A stretch of DNA of 64,000 bases from Ignavibacteriota bacterium (GTDB lineage Bacteria > Bacteroidota > Ignavibacteria > Ignavibacteriales > Melioribacteraceae). Shown here one piece after another: positions 28,315 through 37,522 of the stretch. The stretch spans positions 1,550,001 to 1,614,000 of the forward strand of contig JADJWT010000001.1 of assembly GCA_016716225.1 (NCBI GenBank), read 5' to 3'. How positions within the stretch are numbered: the first letter of the stretch is position 1; the number at the start of each line of letters is the position of its first letter. The notes below the pieces were generated by a model. That model saw only the letters and a program-made list of their open reading frames with translations, searched no databases and was not told the origin of the DNA. A program made the translations under genes and the position numbers.

Positions 28315-29742
28315 ATGAAACTGCGGCAAATTAAACTTAATCTTTTCTATGTGTCATTTCTATTTTTATTTTCATTAATTCTAAATTCATGCATAACTGA
28401 AGAAAAAATAAAATTCCACACAATTGAAGAAATAAAAAACCGCGGAAAATTAGTTGCAATTACCGGCTACAATAATTACAGTTATTTTATTTTCAAAGGC
28501 AAAACAATGGGTTTTGAATATGAATTATTGAAAAAGTTTGCAGATAAATTAGGTGTTGATGTTGAATTCAAACTTGAAAAAAATATTGATGAAATGTTTT
28601 CAAACCTTGAAGAAAATAATGCAGATTTAATTGCATACAATTTAACAGTAACAAATGAAAGAAAACACAATTTCGATTTTACAAATCATTTTAATACAAC
28701 ATCACAAGTTTTAGTACAACGAAAACCCAAGAATTGGAGAAGATTAAGTTTTGATAAAATTAATGATTCGCTTGTAAAATCACCATATCAGCTTAATAAT
28801 AAAATTGTTTATGTTAGAAAAGGAAGTTCATACTCAAAACGATTAGAAAATTTAGCAGAAGAAAACGGAATTAATATAATTATTTTGCAAGCAAATGATA
28901 CACTTTCTACAGAAGATTTGATTGAACAAGTTGCAAACGGCGTAATAGATTTTACAATTGCTGATGAAAATGTTGCAAATCTGAATAAGGAATATTTTAC
29001 AATTCTTGATATTGATACAAAAATTTCACTTCCGCAGAGAATTGCTTGGGCTGTAAATAAAAATTCATCAGAATTGCTAAATCAATTAAATAAATGGATT
29101 GATGGTTTTAAGAAAACGATGGAATTCCAAGTTATTTATGAAAGATATTACAAACATAAGATGTATTATAAAAATAGAAGGCAAAGTAAATTTTTGCTTA
29201 AAGAAGGCGGAGTAATTTCACAATATGATAATATTATAAAAAAATATTCAAAATTAATAGATTGGGATTGGAGATTACTGGCTTCAATTGTTTATCAAGA
29301 ATCAAAATTTGTAAACGAAGATACATCTTGGGCTGGCGCAGTTGGTTTAATGCAGATTTTGCCTGAAACCGGTGCAGCTTATGGTGCGAATGATTTATTG
29401 GATCCGGAACAAAACATTCAAGTTGGTGCAAAATATTTAAAATGGCTGGATGATTTTTGGAAGAAAAAAGTTAAAGATAAAGATGAACGAGTTAAGTTTG
29501 TACTCGCTTCTTATAATTTGGGATACGGACATATTGAAGATGCAAGAAAATTGGCAATAAAATACGATGCAGATTCCTCAAAATGGCAAAATAATGTTGA
29601 AACTTTTTTGATGAAAAAATCTTCAAAAAAATATTATAATGATGAAGTTGTTCGCAACGGGTTTTGTAAATGCATTGAAACTATAAAATTTGTAAAAGAT
29701 ATAATGCAGAGATATGATAGATACAAGCAATTTATAAAATAA
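28315..29742 (+). CDS. mltF: MltF-type membrane-bound lytic murein transglycosylase
   Basis: It cleaves peptidoglycan glycan strands, forming anhydromuropeptides. The ATG at 28315 gives a lipoprotein signal with lipobox LNSC (Cys26), better than the longer TTG frame. A periplasmic solute-binding-like domain follows (GKLVAITGYNNYSYFIFKG ... DLIAYNLTVTNERK). The SLT domain comes next, with catalytic Glu in SIVYQESKF, then AVGLMQILPETG, QNIQVGAKYL and LASYNLGYGH. Its 475 residues and domain order match MltF, in which the first domain tunes activity. There is no clear ribosome site in the AT-rich leader. Confidence 0.92.
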   Translation: MKLRQIKLNLFYVSFLFLFSLILNSCITEEKIKFHTIEEIKNRGKLVAITGYNNYSYFIFKGKTMGFEYELLKKFADKLGVDVEFKLEKNIDEMFSNLEENNADLIAYNLTVTNERKHNFDFTNHFNTTSQVLVQRKPKNWRRLSFDKINDSLVKSPYQLNNKIVYVRKGSSYSKRLENLAEENGINIIILQANDTLSTEDLIEQVANGVIDFTIADENVANLNKEYFTILDIDTKISLPQRIAWAVNKNSSELLNQLNKWIDGFKKTMEFQVIYERYYKHKMYYKNRRQSKFLLKEGGVISQYDNIIKKYSKLIDWDWRLLASIVYQESKFVNEDTSWAGAVGLMQILPETGAAYGANDLLDPEQNIQVGAKYLKWLDDFWKKKVKDKDERVKFVLASYNLGYGHIEDARKLAIKYDADSSKWQNNVETFLMKKSSKKYYNDEVVRNGFCKCIETIKFVKDIMQRYDRYKQFIK

Positions 29743-29820
29743 CACTCTTCAAATTAGTACTTTACATTAAACTATTTCAAAAATTCTTTATCGTAACTTT
29801 ACAAATATATGATTCAAAAC

Positions 29821-29848
29821 TCCGGAAAATTTTAATAAATCTTCCGGA
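29821..29848. terminator. Possible hairpin between mltF and the Cys-rich gene
   Basis: A 7-bp perfect stem (TCCGGAA at 29821-29827 and TTCCGGA at 29842-29848) has a 14-nt loop, located between converging genes. It is short and lacks a long T tract. Confidence 0.4.
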
Positions 29849-29865
29849 ATTATATTTGAAAATTC

Positions 29866-30270
29866 TTATGATTTTACACAGCCTTCACATTTACAATCTG
29901 CATTATGTGATTTTTGATTTTCAACTGAAGCTGTTTTTGTTACAGAAGAATTGCAACTTCCTTTTTTTGAATCAGACATTTTTGCACCTTCAACTTTGCT
30001 ATCTGAACCGCAGCATCCAGCTTCACTTTTTACAGAAGATTTATTATCCATTGTATTTACTACTTTTACTTGAACATCATTTGAGATTGTAGAAACGCCA
30101 GACATTTTTGCTTCTTTAGCTTTTGAATCACACGCTGCAGAAGATGTTGAACAAGCCGCTTTTTCAACTGTTGATTTTGTTTCTGCAACACTGTTATCTG
30201 ATTGTGCAAATATTGATGAAGCTAAAAAGAGGAATATGCAAACAGCAAAAAGACCTTTTATTTTTTTCAT
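29866..30270 (-). CDS. Small exported Cys-rich protein
   Basis: AAAGGAGAAAAATA directly precedes the chosen ATG (an excellent ribosome site), so the 19-codon upstream extension of the frame is rejected. A signal peptide covers residues 1-23 (ends IFAQ). The mature approximately 110 residues are Ser/Lys/Ala-rich and low in complexity. Eight cysteines occur in pairs or clusters: AAC twice, GCCGSD, GSC and a terminal DCKCEGC. The repeated SDSK/AKMS words suggest internal duplication. Cys clusters of the CxCxxC type are compatible with metal binding, but I know no family. The gene is divergent from the lipoprotein at 30478. Confidence 0.75.
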   Translation of the reverse strand: MKKIKGLFAVCIFLFLASSIFAQSDNSVAETKSTVEKAACSTSSAACDSKAKEAKMSGVSTISNDVQVKVVNTMDNKSSVKSEAGCCGSDSKVEGAKMSDSKKGSCNSSVTKTASVENQKSHNADCKCEGCVKS

Positions 30271-30477
30271 TATTTTTCTCCTTTGGTAAGTGAATTTCAA
30301 AACAAGATTGTTTATCCTTTTTGACAAATATAAAGTAATTTTGTTTCATTAATCAACAAATATTTTTGTGGAAAAATATTTACCTAAAGTCGATTTTAAT
30401 TATTAGACAACTTATCTAATAAAATTATTTCATAAATTTACTATCAAAAATATTTACTAATATCGAAAGGAATTAAA

Positions 30478-31197
30478 ATGAAGAAATTGTTGGCTTTTTT
30501 AATTGTTTTACAAGTTTTTTTTCTTGCATGTAATGAGAAAACCGAAAACTCAGAAAATATTCCGGCCGGAATGCAAAAAATTACAGTTACTGAGCATATG
30601 AACGGCGGCGGTTATACATTTTTAAAAGGTGACGAAAACGGGCAAGAATTTTGGGTTGCTATAAGACAAATGCCGGTTGAAAATGGTGAAACTTATTATT
30701 TCAAAGATGCTATGGAAATGAAAAATTTTGAAAGCAAATCGCTTAACAAAACTTTTGCAAGTATTTTATTTGTTAATGAAATTTCAAAATCAGCTACTTC
30801 TGAACAAAAGCAAATTCCGCAAATGGCTGCATCTTCAGATCATACAAAACCAAAAGTTGAAGCTTCTTCAAATATTTCAGTTGAACATTTATCGGATGGA
30901 AAAACTGTTGAAACAATTGCAAAGGATAAAAAAAATCTATCTGGTAAAAAAATTAAAATTAAAGGTGTTGTTACAAAATACAACGGCGGAATTATGGGAA
31001 GAAATTGGATTCATATTCAGGACGGAACAAAATTTGGCGAAACAGTTGATATTACAGTAACTTCAAATCAAGATGCAAAAGTTGGAAATACAATAATAGT
31101 TGAAGGATTTCTTGCATTAGATAAAGATTTTGGCGCTGGATATTTTTATGATATGATTATTGAAGATGCATCAATTGTTGTGGAAAAGGAAATTTAA
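30478..31197 (+). CDS. Lipoprotein with NrfJ-like and OB-fold segments
   Basis: The lipobox FLAC (Cys at residue 18) follows a hydrophobic signal, and AAAGGAATTAAA precedes the ATG. The first domain (about 30-105) reads VTEHMNGGGYTFLKG, then GQEFWVAIRQ and ETYYFKDAMEMKNFESK. This resembles the small NrfJ-like proteins associated with haem/nitrite systems. After a linker (about 108-135), an OB-like domain (about 150-235) reads KKIKIKGVVTKYNGGIMG, then NWIHIQDGT and IIVEGFLALDKDFGAG. Two beta-barrel modules outside the cytoplasm suggest ligand or metal binding. The function is unknown. A strong terminator follows. Confidence 0.75.
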   Translation: MKKLLAFLIVLQVFFLACNEKTENSENIPAGMQKITVTEHMNGGGYTFLKGDENGQEFWVAIRQMPVENGETYYFKDAMEMKNFESKSLNKTFASILFVNEISKSATSEQKQIPQMAASSDHTKPKVEASSNISVEHLSDGKTVETIAKDKKNLSGKKIKIKGVVTKYNGGIMGRNWIHIQDGTKFGETVDITVTSNQDAKVGNTIIVEGFLALDKDFGAGYFYDMIIEDASIVVEKEI

Positions 31198-31213
31198 CTT
31201 TAGAAAAAAAATC

Positions 31214-31241
31214 GTAGAGATTTGATTATTCAAATCTCTAC
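31214..31241. terminator. Bidirectional terminator between converging genes
   Basis: An 11-bp perfect stem (GTAGAGATTTG with CAAATCTCTAC) has a 6-nt loop. A-rich sequence precedes it and A/T-rich sequence follows, giving a run of eight T on the minus strand side (end of gpmI). Confidence 0.8.
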
Positions 31242-31259
31242 AAAAATTTGAATTCTATA

Positions 31260-32885
31260 TTAAATCATTTCAATCAAAGATTTATCATAATCTTCTACAT
31301 TTTCATAACCTAGTAAATTTAAAATTGTTCCAGCAATATTTGTTAATCCAGGAGTATCAATTTCTGCCATTTTATATTCGCCGTTAAAATTCGGATCATA
31401 AATTACAAACGGAACCGGATTTAATGTGTGGGCAGTTTTTGGAGTTTTCACACCCTTGCTAACCGTAAACATTTCATCTGCATTTCCATGATCTGCAGTA
31501 ATTAAAGCAATACCGCCAAGTTCATCAATTACCGGAAGAAGTTTTGCCAAGCCGTCATCAACAGCTTCAACAGATTTTATTACAGCCTCCATAACTCCGG
31601 TATGACCAACCATATCACCATTCGGATAATTTATTCTTCCAAATTGATATTTGCCGGATTTTAAAAGTTCGATTGTTTTATCAGTAATTTCATCTGCTTT
31701 CATTCTTGGAGCTTTATCAAATTCAATTTTATCAGAAGGAATTTCAACGTATGTTTCTTTATCTTCACAAACGTAACCGGATTTATTTCCGTTCCAAAAA
31801 TAAGTTACGTGACCGTATTTTTGTGTTTCAGAAATTGCAAAAGTGTTTAATCCTTCCGCACACATATACTCACTGATACTTCTATCAATCTTTGGCGGAT
31901 TAACCAAATAATTTTTCGGAATATGCAAATCACCATCGTATTCCATCATACCCGCATAAAATATTTTAGGTACGCGAACTCTATCAAATTTATCAAAATT
32001 TTCTTCTTCAAAAGCGCGTGAAATTTCAATTGCACGGTCGCCTCTAAAGTTGAACATTACAACCGCATCGCCGTCTTCAATTATTCCAATTGGTTTTTCA
32101 TTTTCATCAACAATTACAAACGGATCTAAATATTGATCAATTTTTTCAGATTCTGCATAAAATTTATTAATTGCTTCAGTTGCACTTTTAAACTTTCTTC
32201 CAATCCCTAAAACATGAGCTTCCCATCCACGTTTAACAATATCCCAATCAGCGTTGTATCTATCCATTGTTGTAATCATTCTTCCGCCGCCGGAACCAAA
32301 ATTATAATCAAAACCTTGTTCAGCGGAAATTTTCTTCAATAATTCTTCGGTTGGATTTATATAATTCGGTGCTGATCTTCCGGGAACGTCTCTTCCATCA
32401 AGCAAAGCGTGAATTCTTAATTTTTTCACTCCGGCTTCTGCACATTTGCTTATTAAAATAAAAAGTTGTTTTATATGAGAATGAACATTTCCATCCGAAA
32501 GTAAACCTAAAAAGTGAACAGTCTTTCCAGATTTCCCAATTTCCAAAACTCTATTCCAATTTTCTGATTTGAAAAATTCTCCAGTTTCAATTGAAATATT
32601 TACAAGTTTTGCACCTTGAGCAAATACGCGACCAGCACCAAGTGCATTGTGTCCGACTTCACTATTTCCCATATCGTCATCACTCGGTAAACCAACCGCT
32701 GTACCATGAGCTTTTAATCTTGTTTGATTTGGAAGTGTTAAAATTTTATCTAAGTTTGGAGTTTTAGCTAAATAAACGCCATCACTTTCATCTTGTTTAC
32801 CAAAACCAACTCCATCCATAATTACTAATAAAACCGGACCTTTTCTTGGTTTGAAATTTTTTAATTTTTCTAATTTTAAATTCAT
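31260..32885 (-). CDS. gpmI: 2,3-bisphosphoglycerate-independent phosphoglycerate mutase
   Basis: It interconverts 3- and 2-phosphoglycerate in glycolysis/gluconeogenesis with two Mn2+. Motifs are LLVIMDGVG with metal Asp24, DMGNSEVGHNALG with nucleophile Ser75, FRGDRAIEISRAF, a GHTGVMEA histidine and the metal site TADHGNAD. The second ATG is used because GGGATTTAAAA lies before it; the first ATG, five codons upstream, has no ribosome site. Length 541 is slightly above the usual 510-ish. Insertions such as DYNFGSGGGRMITTMDRYN are the normal phosphotransferase-domain core. Confidence 0.96.
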   Translation of the reverse strand: MNLKLEKLKNFKPRKGPVLLVIMDGVGFGKQDESDGVYLAKTPNLDKILTLPNQTRLKAHGTAVGLPSDDDMGNSEVGHNALGAGRVFAQGAKLVNISIETGEFFKSENWNRVLEIGKSGKTVHFLGLLSDGNVHSHIKQLFILISKCAEAGVKKLRIHALLDGRDVPGRSAPNYINPTEELLKKISAEQGFDYNFGSGGGRMITTMDRYNADWDIVKRGWEAHVLGIGRKFKSATEAINKFYAESEKIDQYLDPFVIVDENEKPIGIIEDGDAVVMFNFRGDRAIEISRAFEEENFDKFDRVRVPKIFYAGMMEYDGDLHIPKNYLVNPPKIDRSISEYMCAEGLNTFAISETQKYGHVTYFWNGNKSGYVCEDKETYVEIPSDKIEFDKAPRMKADEITDKTIELLKSGKYQFGRINYPNGDMVGHTGVMEAVIKSVEAVDDGLAKLLPVIDELGGIALITADHGNADEMFTVSKGVKTPKTAHTLNPVPFVIYDPNFNGEYKMAEIDTPGLTNIAGTILNLLGYENVEDYDKSLIEMI

Positions 32886-33116
32886 TTTTAAATCCCGCAT
32901 TTTATATTTATAAATTCAAATGTAAATATACCATTGGAGAAAGGATTAAACAATTTTATACTTTTTGAATAGAGATTTGTGAAATATTCAATTTGTCATT
33001 CATGCAATCTATTAGACGGAATCTAAAAAATTATATTTTTCGGAACGATAATCTGTTTTGTTTACCTTTTATAAATTCATAAATGATTATATATTTAAAA
33101 AAACCTTTAAAATAAT

Positions 33117-33575
33117 ATGAACGAATTAATTTACCACTTTTTTGATGACGATGATTTTTTGAGAATTTCTAACAAAATTTCTGAAATTGAACTTACAACT
33201 TCCGGAGAAATTAGAGTTAACATAAAAGAAGAAAAAAAGTTCAGTGAACGAAATTCAACTTTGCGTGCTTTAGCTGAAAAAGAATTTTATAAATTAAATA
33301 TGCACCAAACAAAAGACAAAACCGGAATTCTTCTTTTTTTCATGTTAGGTGAAAGAAAATTTTATATTCTTGCCGATAAAGGAATTAATGAAAAAGTTGA
33401 AACAAATGTTTGGAAAGATGTTAGTAAGGAAATTGAACAAAAATTTAAAATTGGACATTTTTCCGAAGGAATAATTTCCGGAATTGAAAAAGTTGGAAAA
33501 ATTTTGAGTGAACATTTTCCTCTAAAACCCGATGATGTAAATGAATTGACGAACAAAATTGTCCTACCTAATTAG
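33117..33575 (+). CDS. TPM-domain (Psb32/TLP18.3-like) protein
   Basis: The 152 residues form a single TPM domain. Recognisable parts are IELTTSGEIRVNI at the start, DKTGILLFFMLGERKFYILADKG in the middle, and GHFSEGIISGIEKVGKIL near the end. TPM proteins in bacteria are of uncertain function; plant Psb32/TLP18.3 has phosphatase activity. No signal peptide or membrane helix is visible, unlike many exported TPM proteins, so it is probably cytoplasmic. It is 12 bases upstream of the metallo-hydrolase gene, probably cotranscribed. Confidence 0.8.
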   Translation: MNELIYHFFDDDDFLRISNKISEIELTTSGEIRVNIKEEKKFSERNSTLRALAEKEFYKLNMHQTKDKTGILLFFMLGERKFYILADKGINEKVETNVWKDVSKEIEQKFKIGHFSEGIISGIEKVGKILSEHFPLKPDDVNELTNKIVLPN

Positions 33576-33587
33576 AAAGTTTTCCTA

Positions 33588-34520
33588 ATGCTTAACAGAA
33601 GAAATTTTATTGGAAAAAGTTTTATCGCCGCAATCGGAACATTTTTATTTCCCAAATTAATTTTAGCTAAAGAAAACGAAAATATTTTGGAATACAAACC
33701 AACTCCGGAAAATTGGAAAAATGATCAAATAAATATTGCGTGGATTGGTCATTCTACAATTTTAATAAATTTTTACGGAACAATAATATTAACGGACCCA
33801 ATTTTGCTTAATAGAATTGGGATGAATATTTTGGGCATTAGTTTCGGTCCAGCAAGATTAACTCCGCCGGCATTAAGTTTTGAAGAAATTCCTAAGCCAG
33901 ATATAATTCTTTTATCACACGCACATTTTGATCACACAGATTATAATTCATTGAAGAAAATCACGAATAAATTTCCTAACCAAATTGATGTGATAATTGC
34001 ATTTTTAACAAAAGATGTAATTGAAGATTTAAAGTGGAAATCCATTTCTGTAATTGATTGGAACGAAAAAATTGAAATAAGTAATCTTAAAATAACTGCG
34101 TTGGAAGTTGAACATTTTGGCTGGAGAGTTCCTTGGGAAAAGGACAGATCTCGAGGATATTTAAAAGATGGAAGAAGTTATAATGCATATTTGATTGAGA
34201 AAAATGGGAAATCAATTTTATTTGGCGGCGATACAAGAAATTCAAAAAAATTAGAAATTTTGAAAGATAAAAATCTCGATATTGCGATTATACCGATTGG
34301 GGCTTATAATCCTTGGACGTATGCTCATTGCAATCCGGAAGAAGCTTTAATTATGGCAGAAAATATTGGTGCAAAATATTTTATTCCAATTCATACAAAA
34401 ACTTTTAAACTTGGTGCAGAACCATTTGAAGAACCAATCGATTGGTTAAAAAAATCTGTACAAAATTATAAAATTGAATTAGGACTTGATTCTATTGGTC
34501 AAACTTTTACTATAACTTAA
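33588..34520 (+). CDS. Tat-exported metallo-beta-lactamase-fold hydrolase (UlaG/NAPE-PLD-like)
   Basis: The N-terminus NRRNFIGKSFIAAIGTFLF is a twin-arginine signal, so the folded, metal-loaded enzyme is probably exported. The metal-binding core includes WIGHSTILINFYGT, then LLSHAHFDHTDY (the HxHxDH signature), LEVEHFGWR, FGGDTR and IPIHTKTF. This order matches the UlaG/YtnP-NAPE-PLD branch, where substrates range from lactones to phosphodiesters, so no substrate is assigned. Its 3' end overlaps the converging EamA gene by 11 bases. Confidence 0.87.
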   Translation: MLNRRNFIGKSFIAAIGTFLFPKLILAKENENILEYKPTPENWKNDQINIAWIGHSTILINFYGTIILTDPILLNRIGMNILGISFGPARLTPPALSFEEIPKPDIILLSHAHFDHTDYNSLKKITNKFPNQIDVIIAFLTKDVIEDLKWKSISVIDWNEKIEISNLKITALEVEHFGWRVPWEKDRSRGYLKDGRSYNAYLIEKNGKSILFGGDTRNSKKLEILKDKNLDIAIIPIGAYNPWTYAHCNPEEALIMAENIGAKYFIPIHTKTFKLGAEPFEEPIDWLKKSVQNYKIELGLDSIGQTFTIT

Positions 34521-35412
34521 TTTTAATTTTTCCGTTTTCAAAAACAACATGCTGAATTGAAATTCCAGCAATAATTAAAAGCAAACCAATAACTGAAGAT
34601 TCTAATATTTTTTCATTCAAAAATAATGCAATAAAAATTATTGAAAGAAACGGAGAAAGATAAACCAATGTTGCGGTTTTCGCTTTGTTCAAACTTAATT
34701 GTAAACCTTTTAACCAAAGGAAAAAAGTAATTCCCATCTCAAACAAGCCGACGTATATTGCTCCGAATAAGTAATTGTAATTATTAAGTTTAAATTCATC
34801 AAATAAAAGCACATAAAAGAAAATTAAAATTGTACCAAAAATAAATCCCGAAAATAATTTAACTAATTCTGGGCGTGAATCTTTCAAATTTAAAATCCAA
34901 TAAATTGACCAAATAAAAGGACTAAATACAGCAAGCGCAAGTCCTAAAGTATTTTCAAATTTAAACGTGAAAATCTCTCCTTTAGTTCCAATTACAATTA
35001 CGCCGGCAAATGCAAGTATAATTCCCAAAATAATTCTTGTCGTAAATTTTGAGTTCAAAAATAAAACTGAAAATAAAGTAATTATAATAGGCCAGATATA
35101 GTTTAAAATCATTGCTTCTTGTGCCGGTAAAAGCGCATAAGCTTTCAACACAACTAAATAATAGAAGAACGGATTTAAAAATCCGAGCGAAATATTTTTA
35201 AGTATATATTTTTTCGAAAATATTTTTTTTAATTCATTTGAATAACTTTTGAACGAAAGTAAAAATAAAATTATGCAACTAACAACAGATGAATAGAATA
35301 ATAGCTGAACGGTATTCATTCCATTTAAAGTTAACTTAAATGCAGTTGCTGCAGTTGACCACAAAAGAACTGCGCTAATTGTTAGCAAGAAAGATTTTTT
35401 TCGTTGTTCCAA
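34510..35412 (-). CDS. EamA/DMT superfamily transporter
   Basis: Ten hydrophobic helices in two homologous five-helix halves are visible in 300 residues. Typical DMT features are WSTAATAFKLTLNG in helix 1, NYIWPIIITLFSVLFL closing the first half, and KAKTATLVYLSPFLSIIFIALFLNE in the second (read as two motifs). These are inner-membrane exporters of amino acids or other metabolites; the substrate is not assignable. No ATG is available before the first helix and an upstream stop bounds the frame, so TTG is taken as start without a clear ribosome site. Confidence 0.87.
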   Translation of the reverse strand: MEQRKKSFLLTISAVLLWSTAATAFKLTLNGMNTVQLLFYSSVVSCIILFLLSFKSYSNELKKIFSKKYILKNISLGFLNPFFYYLVVLKAYALLPAQEAMILNYIWPIIITLFSVLFLNSKFTTRIILGIILAFAGVIVIGTKGEIFTFKFENTLGLALAVFSPFIWSIYWILNLKDSRPELVKLFSGFIFGTILIFFYVLLFDEFKLNNYNYLFGAIYVGLFEMGITFFLWLKGLQLSLNKAKTATLVYLSPFLSIIFIALFLNEKILESSVIGLLLIIAGISIQHVVFENGKIKIKL

Positions 35413-35625
35413 TTTGTTATTCTGTTTAAATAAATTGATAACTTAAAATAAAATATTTTTCGATCGGATTTTCGGTTTTATTTTTTGTGGACATTCAGAT
35501 TTATAAAAAGATTATGATTTAAAAATATCATCCAAATCAATATTTTAAAAAATGTCAAGTTTGAAGAATAATTTTTATATCTTACTCTTAAACTTAATCT
35601 TTCTCATATTCACAAATTTTTAACA

Positions 35626-36228
35626 ATGAGCAAATTTTCAAAAATAAATCCAAAAGATTTACTGAAACCGGTTAATATGCTTAATCTATATGCTCAAGGC
35701 GCATTTCCGATGGCTGATGAAAATAATGAAATTAGTTGGTATCAGCCAAAAGAAAGATGTATAATTTTAATGGAAAAATTTAACATTCCCAAATCGCTGA
35801 AAAAATTTATGTCAACTTCTGAGTTTGAATTTCGGTTTGATGAAAATACAATTGAAGTAATTAGAAATTGTGCAAATAGAGAAACAACATGGATATCAGA
35901 AGAATTAATTTCTGCATATTTAAATTTGGCAAAACTTGGTTACTTACATTCCGTTGAAGTTTATCAGAAAAATATTTTAGTTGGCGGTTTGTATGGAATT
36001 GCAATCGGCGGAGTATTTTTTGGCGAATCAATGTTTTCAAAAGTTTCACAAGCAAGCAAATCAGCACTTTCAGTTTTACTCACGCATCTTAATAAAAAGA
36101 AATTTATTTTTTTGGATGTACAATTTCCCACACCACACTTAAAAATGTTTGGAACAAAAGAAATAGATTTTGAAGAATACAATAAAATTTTGGAAGAAGC
36201 ATATTCAAAAGATGTAAGTTTTCTTTGA
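35626..36228 (+). CDS. aat: Leucyl/phenylalanyl-tRNA--protein transferase
   Basis: It adds Leu or Phe from tRNA to N-terminal Lys/Arg of proteins, marking them for ClpAP degradation in the N-degron pathway. Diagnostic motifs are LYAQGAFPMADE, ISWYQPKERCII, GGLYGIAIGGVFFGESMFS and FLDVQFPTPHLKMFG. Length 200 is slightly short of the usual 210-235, with the N-terminal part reduced. It is a single gene with about 210 bases of AT-rich leader. Confidence 0.93.
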   Translation: MSKFSKINPKDLLKPVNMLNLYAQGAFPMADENNEISWYQPKERCIILMEKFNIPKSLKKFMSTSEFEFRFDENTIEVIRNCANRETTWISEELISAYLNLAKLGYLHSVEVYQKNILVGGLYGIAIGGVFFGESMFSKVSQASKSALSVLLTHLNKKKFIFLDVQFPTPHLKMFGTKEIDFEEYNKILEEAYSKDVSFL

Positions 36229-36258
36229 GAACTGAGCGAACCATCAACTAAAATCTTT

Positions 36259-36852
36259 GTGTTTTTTGTAATTAAGATTTTCTTTAAAGCAACATTTACC
36301 AAACTAAATTGTCTTTTATATAAACAAATAATAAAAAGTTTGAAAACTGATTCTGATAAAATTATACAATTCACTTTGCTCTATAATCGGTATAAAAAAA
36401 ATTTATACAATTTTCTTTTGAGATTATCGGGTGATGAAATGATTGCTGAAGATATTGTGCAATCTGTTTTCTTAAAACTTTATGAAAACTTTGAATCAGT
36501 AAAAAATTTAGAAAGTGCAAATTATTGGATATTCAAATCAGCGCGGAATGAATATTTCAATGTGTACAAAAGAGAAAAAAGGCAATCTCATTTTGATGAA
36601 AATATTATTGAGAATAAAAAAGATGAATTTGAACTCGAGAGTTTTATTGAGCTAAAAGAAATGAAAAAATTAATTCTTTCTGAATTGGATAAAATGGAAT
36701 TTGAACAAAAAGAAGTTTATCTACTAAAGGAATACGGCGGACTTTCTTACAAAGAAATTGCAGAAACTATGGGAATTGATATTGATCTTGTAAAAAGCAG
36801 ACTTTACAAAGTGCGACAAAAATTAATAAATAAAATTTCAAAATTAGTATAA
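36259..36852 (+). CDS. ECF RNA polymerase sigma factor
   Basis: Region 2 is visible as YNRYKKNLYNFLLRLSGDE, AEDIVQSVFLKLYENF and YWIFKSARNEYFN. Region 4 appears as LKEYGGLSYKEIAETMG and IDLVKSRLYKVRQKL. The start is uncertain: GTG at 36259 gives a basic, hydrophobic 27-residue extension not typical of the family. A TTG at 36340 would begin at LKTDSDKIIQFTLLYNRY, which fits the usual N-terminus better. Neither has a good ribosome site. It heads a block with a probable anti-sigma factor and two TonB-C-domain proteins, suggesting envelope-linked control. Confidence 0.87.
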   Translation: MFFVIKIFFKATFTKLNCLLYKQIIKSLKTDSDKIIQFTLLYNRYKKNLYNFLLRLSGDEMIAEDIVQSVFLKLYENFESVKNLESANYWIFKSARNEYFNVYKREKRQSHFDENIIENKKDEFELESFIELKEMKKLILSELDKMEFEQKEVYLLKEYGGLSYKEIAETMGIDIDLVKSRLYKVRQKLINKISKLV

Positions 36853-36860
36853 TCAAAAAT

Positions 36861-36924
36861 TGTCATTCCCGAATGTTTTTATCGGGAATCCAGAAGAAGA
36901 GATAGATTCCGTTTGAAGAATGAC
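36861..36924. repeat. Palindromic intergenic repeat 1
   Basis: TGTCATTCCCG at the left end is mirrored by GAATGAC at the right end, with an inner CCCGA/TCGGG pair. It looks like a short mobile or REP-type palindrome between the sigma and anti-sigma genes. Confidence 0.6.
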
Positions 36925-36944
36925 GGAATGAGAGTAGAAAAAAA

Positions 36945-37024
36945 TGTCATGTCGAACTTGTTTTTTGTGAGACATCTCATTTCAGAGTTTTCTCCCTTCG
37001 ATAAATCGAAGGTTCGAAATGACA
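36945..37024. repeat. Palindromic intergenic repeat 2
   Basis: The terminal inverted sequences TGTCATGTCGAAC and TTCGAAATGACA enclose an 8-bp perfect hairpin, CCTTCGAT with ATCGAAGG (36995-37012). It shares the TGTCAT terminus with the preceding repeat. The upstream in-frame extension of the anti-sigma reading frame crosses this repeat and is not taken as coding. Confidence 0.6.
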
Positions 37025-37047
37025 AATTAAATTTTGAGAGAAAAATT

Positions 37048-37515
37048 ATGAGTACAGAAAAAGTGAAAGAAATTATAAATCAATATTTTGATAATGAACT
37101 AAACAAAAGCGAAGAAATATTTTTGTTCACGCAATTATCACAAAACGAAGAAGCAAGAAATTATTTTAAGGAAATGAATTTGCTGAATTCAGTTATAAAA
37201 GAAAGCGTAGAAGAATTTCCACAAAATTTAGATGAAAAAATATTTTCAAAATTGAAACATGAAAAACAAATTCCAATACACTTTAAAAATTATAACAAAC
37301 TTTTTAGTTATATGACTTACGGATTTGCACTTTTACTTCTTGCACTTTCATTTTTCTTTTACAATGAATCAATGCAGTATAGAAATAAATTGGAATTATC
37401 GTTTCAGCAGATAAATCAGCAAAACCAAATGATACAAGTTTTATTTAACACGTTGCCACAAGCGGAAGTTAGAGGAACAATAGAAAACGCAATTGTGGTA
37501 ACTCCAAAAATGTGA
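37048..37515 (+). CDS. Probable anti-sigma factor, single-pass membrane protein
   Basis: The start is set at the ATG after GAGAGAAAAATT, giving MSTEKVKEIINQYFDNEL, the typical start of anti-sigma N-domains (short helices that grip the sigma factor). No HxxxCxxC zinc motif is present. A single transmembrane helix lies at about 86-105 (MTYGFALLLLALSFFFY), with a C-terminal approximately 45-residue periplasmic tail that includes a Gln-rich coiled stretch. The role is inferred from position directly after the ECF sigma gene and from topology. It ends 7 bases before the next gene. Confidence 0.7.
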   Translation: MSTEKVKEIINQYFDNELNKSEEIFLFTQLSQNEEARNYFKEMNLLNSVIKESVEEFPQNLDEKIFSKLKHEKQIPIHFKNYNKLFSYMTYGFALLLLALSFFFYNESMQYRNKLELSFQQINQQNQMIQVLFNTLPQAEVRGTIENAIVVTPKM

Positions 37516-37522
37516 GGAGAAA

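Noticed and set aside
36913..37047. N-terminal extension of the anti-sigma gene
   Set aside because: The extension reads through two palindromic intergenic repeats; the ATG at 37048 has a ribosome site and the expected N-terminus.
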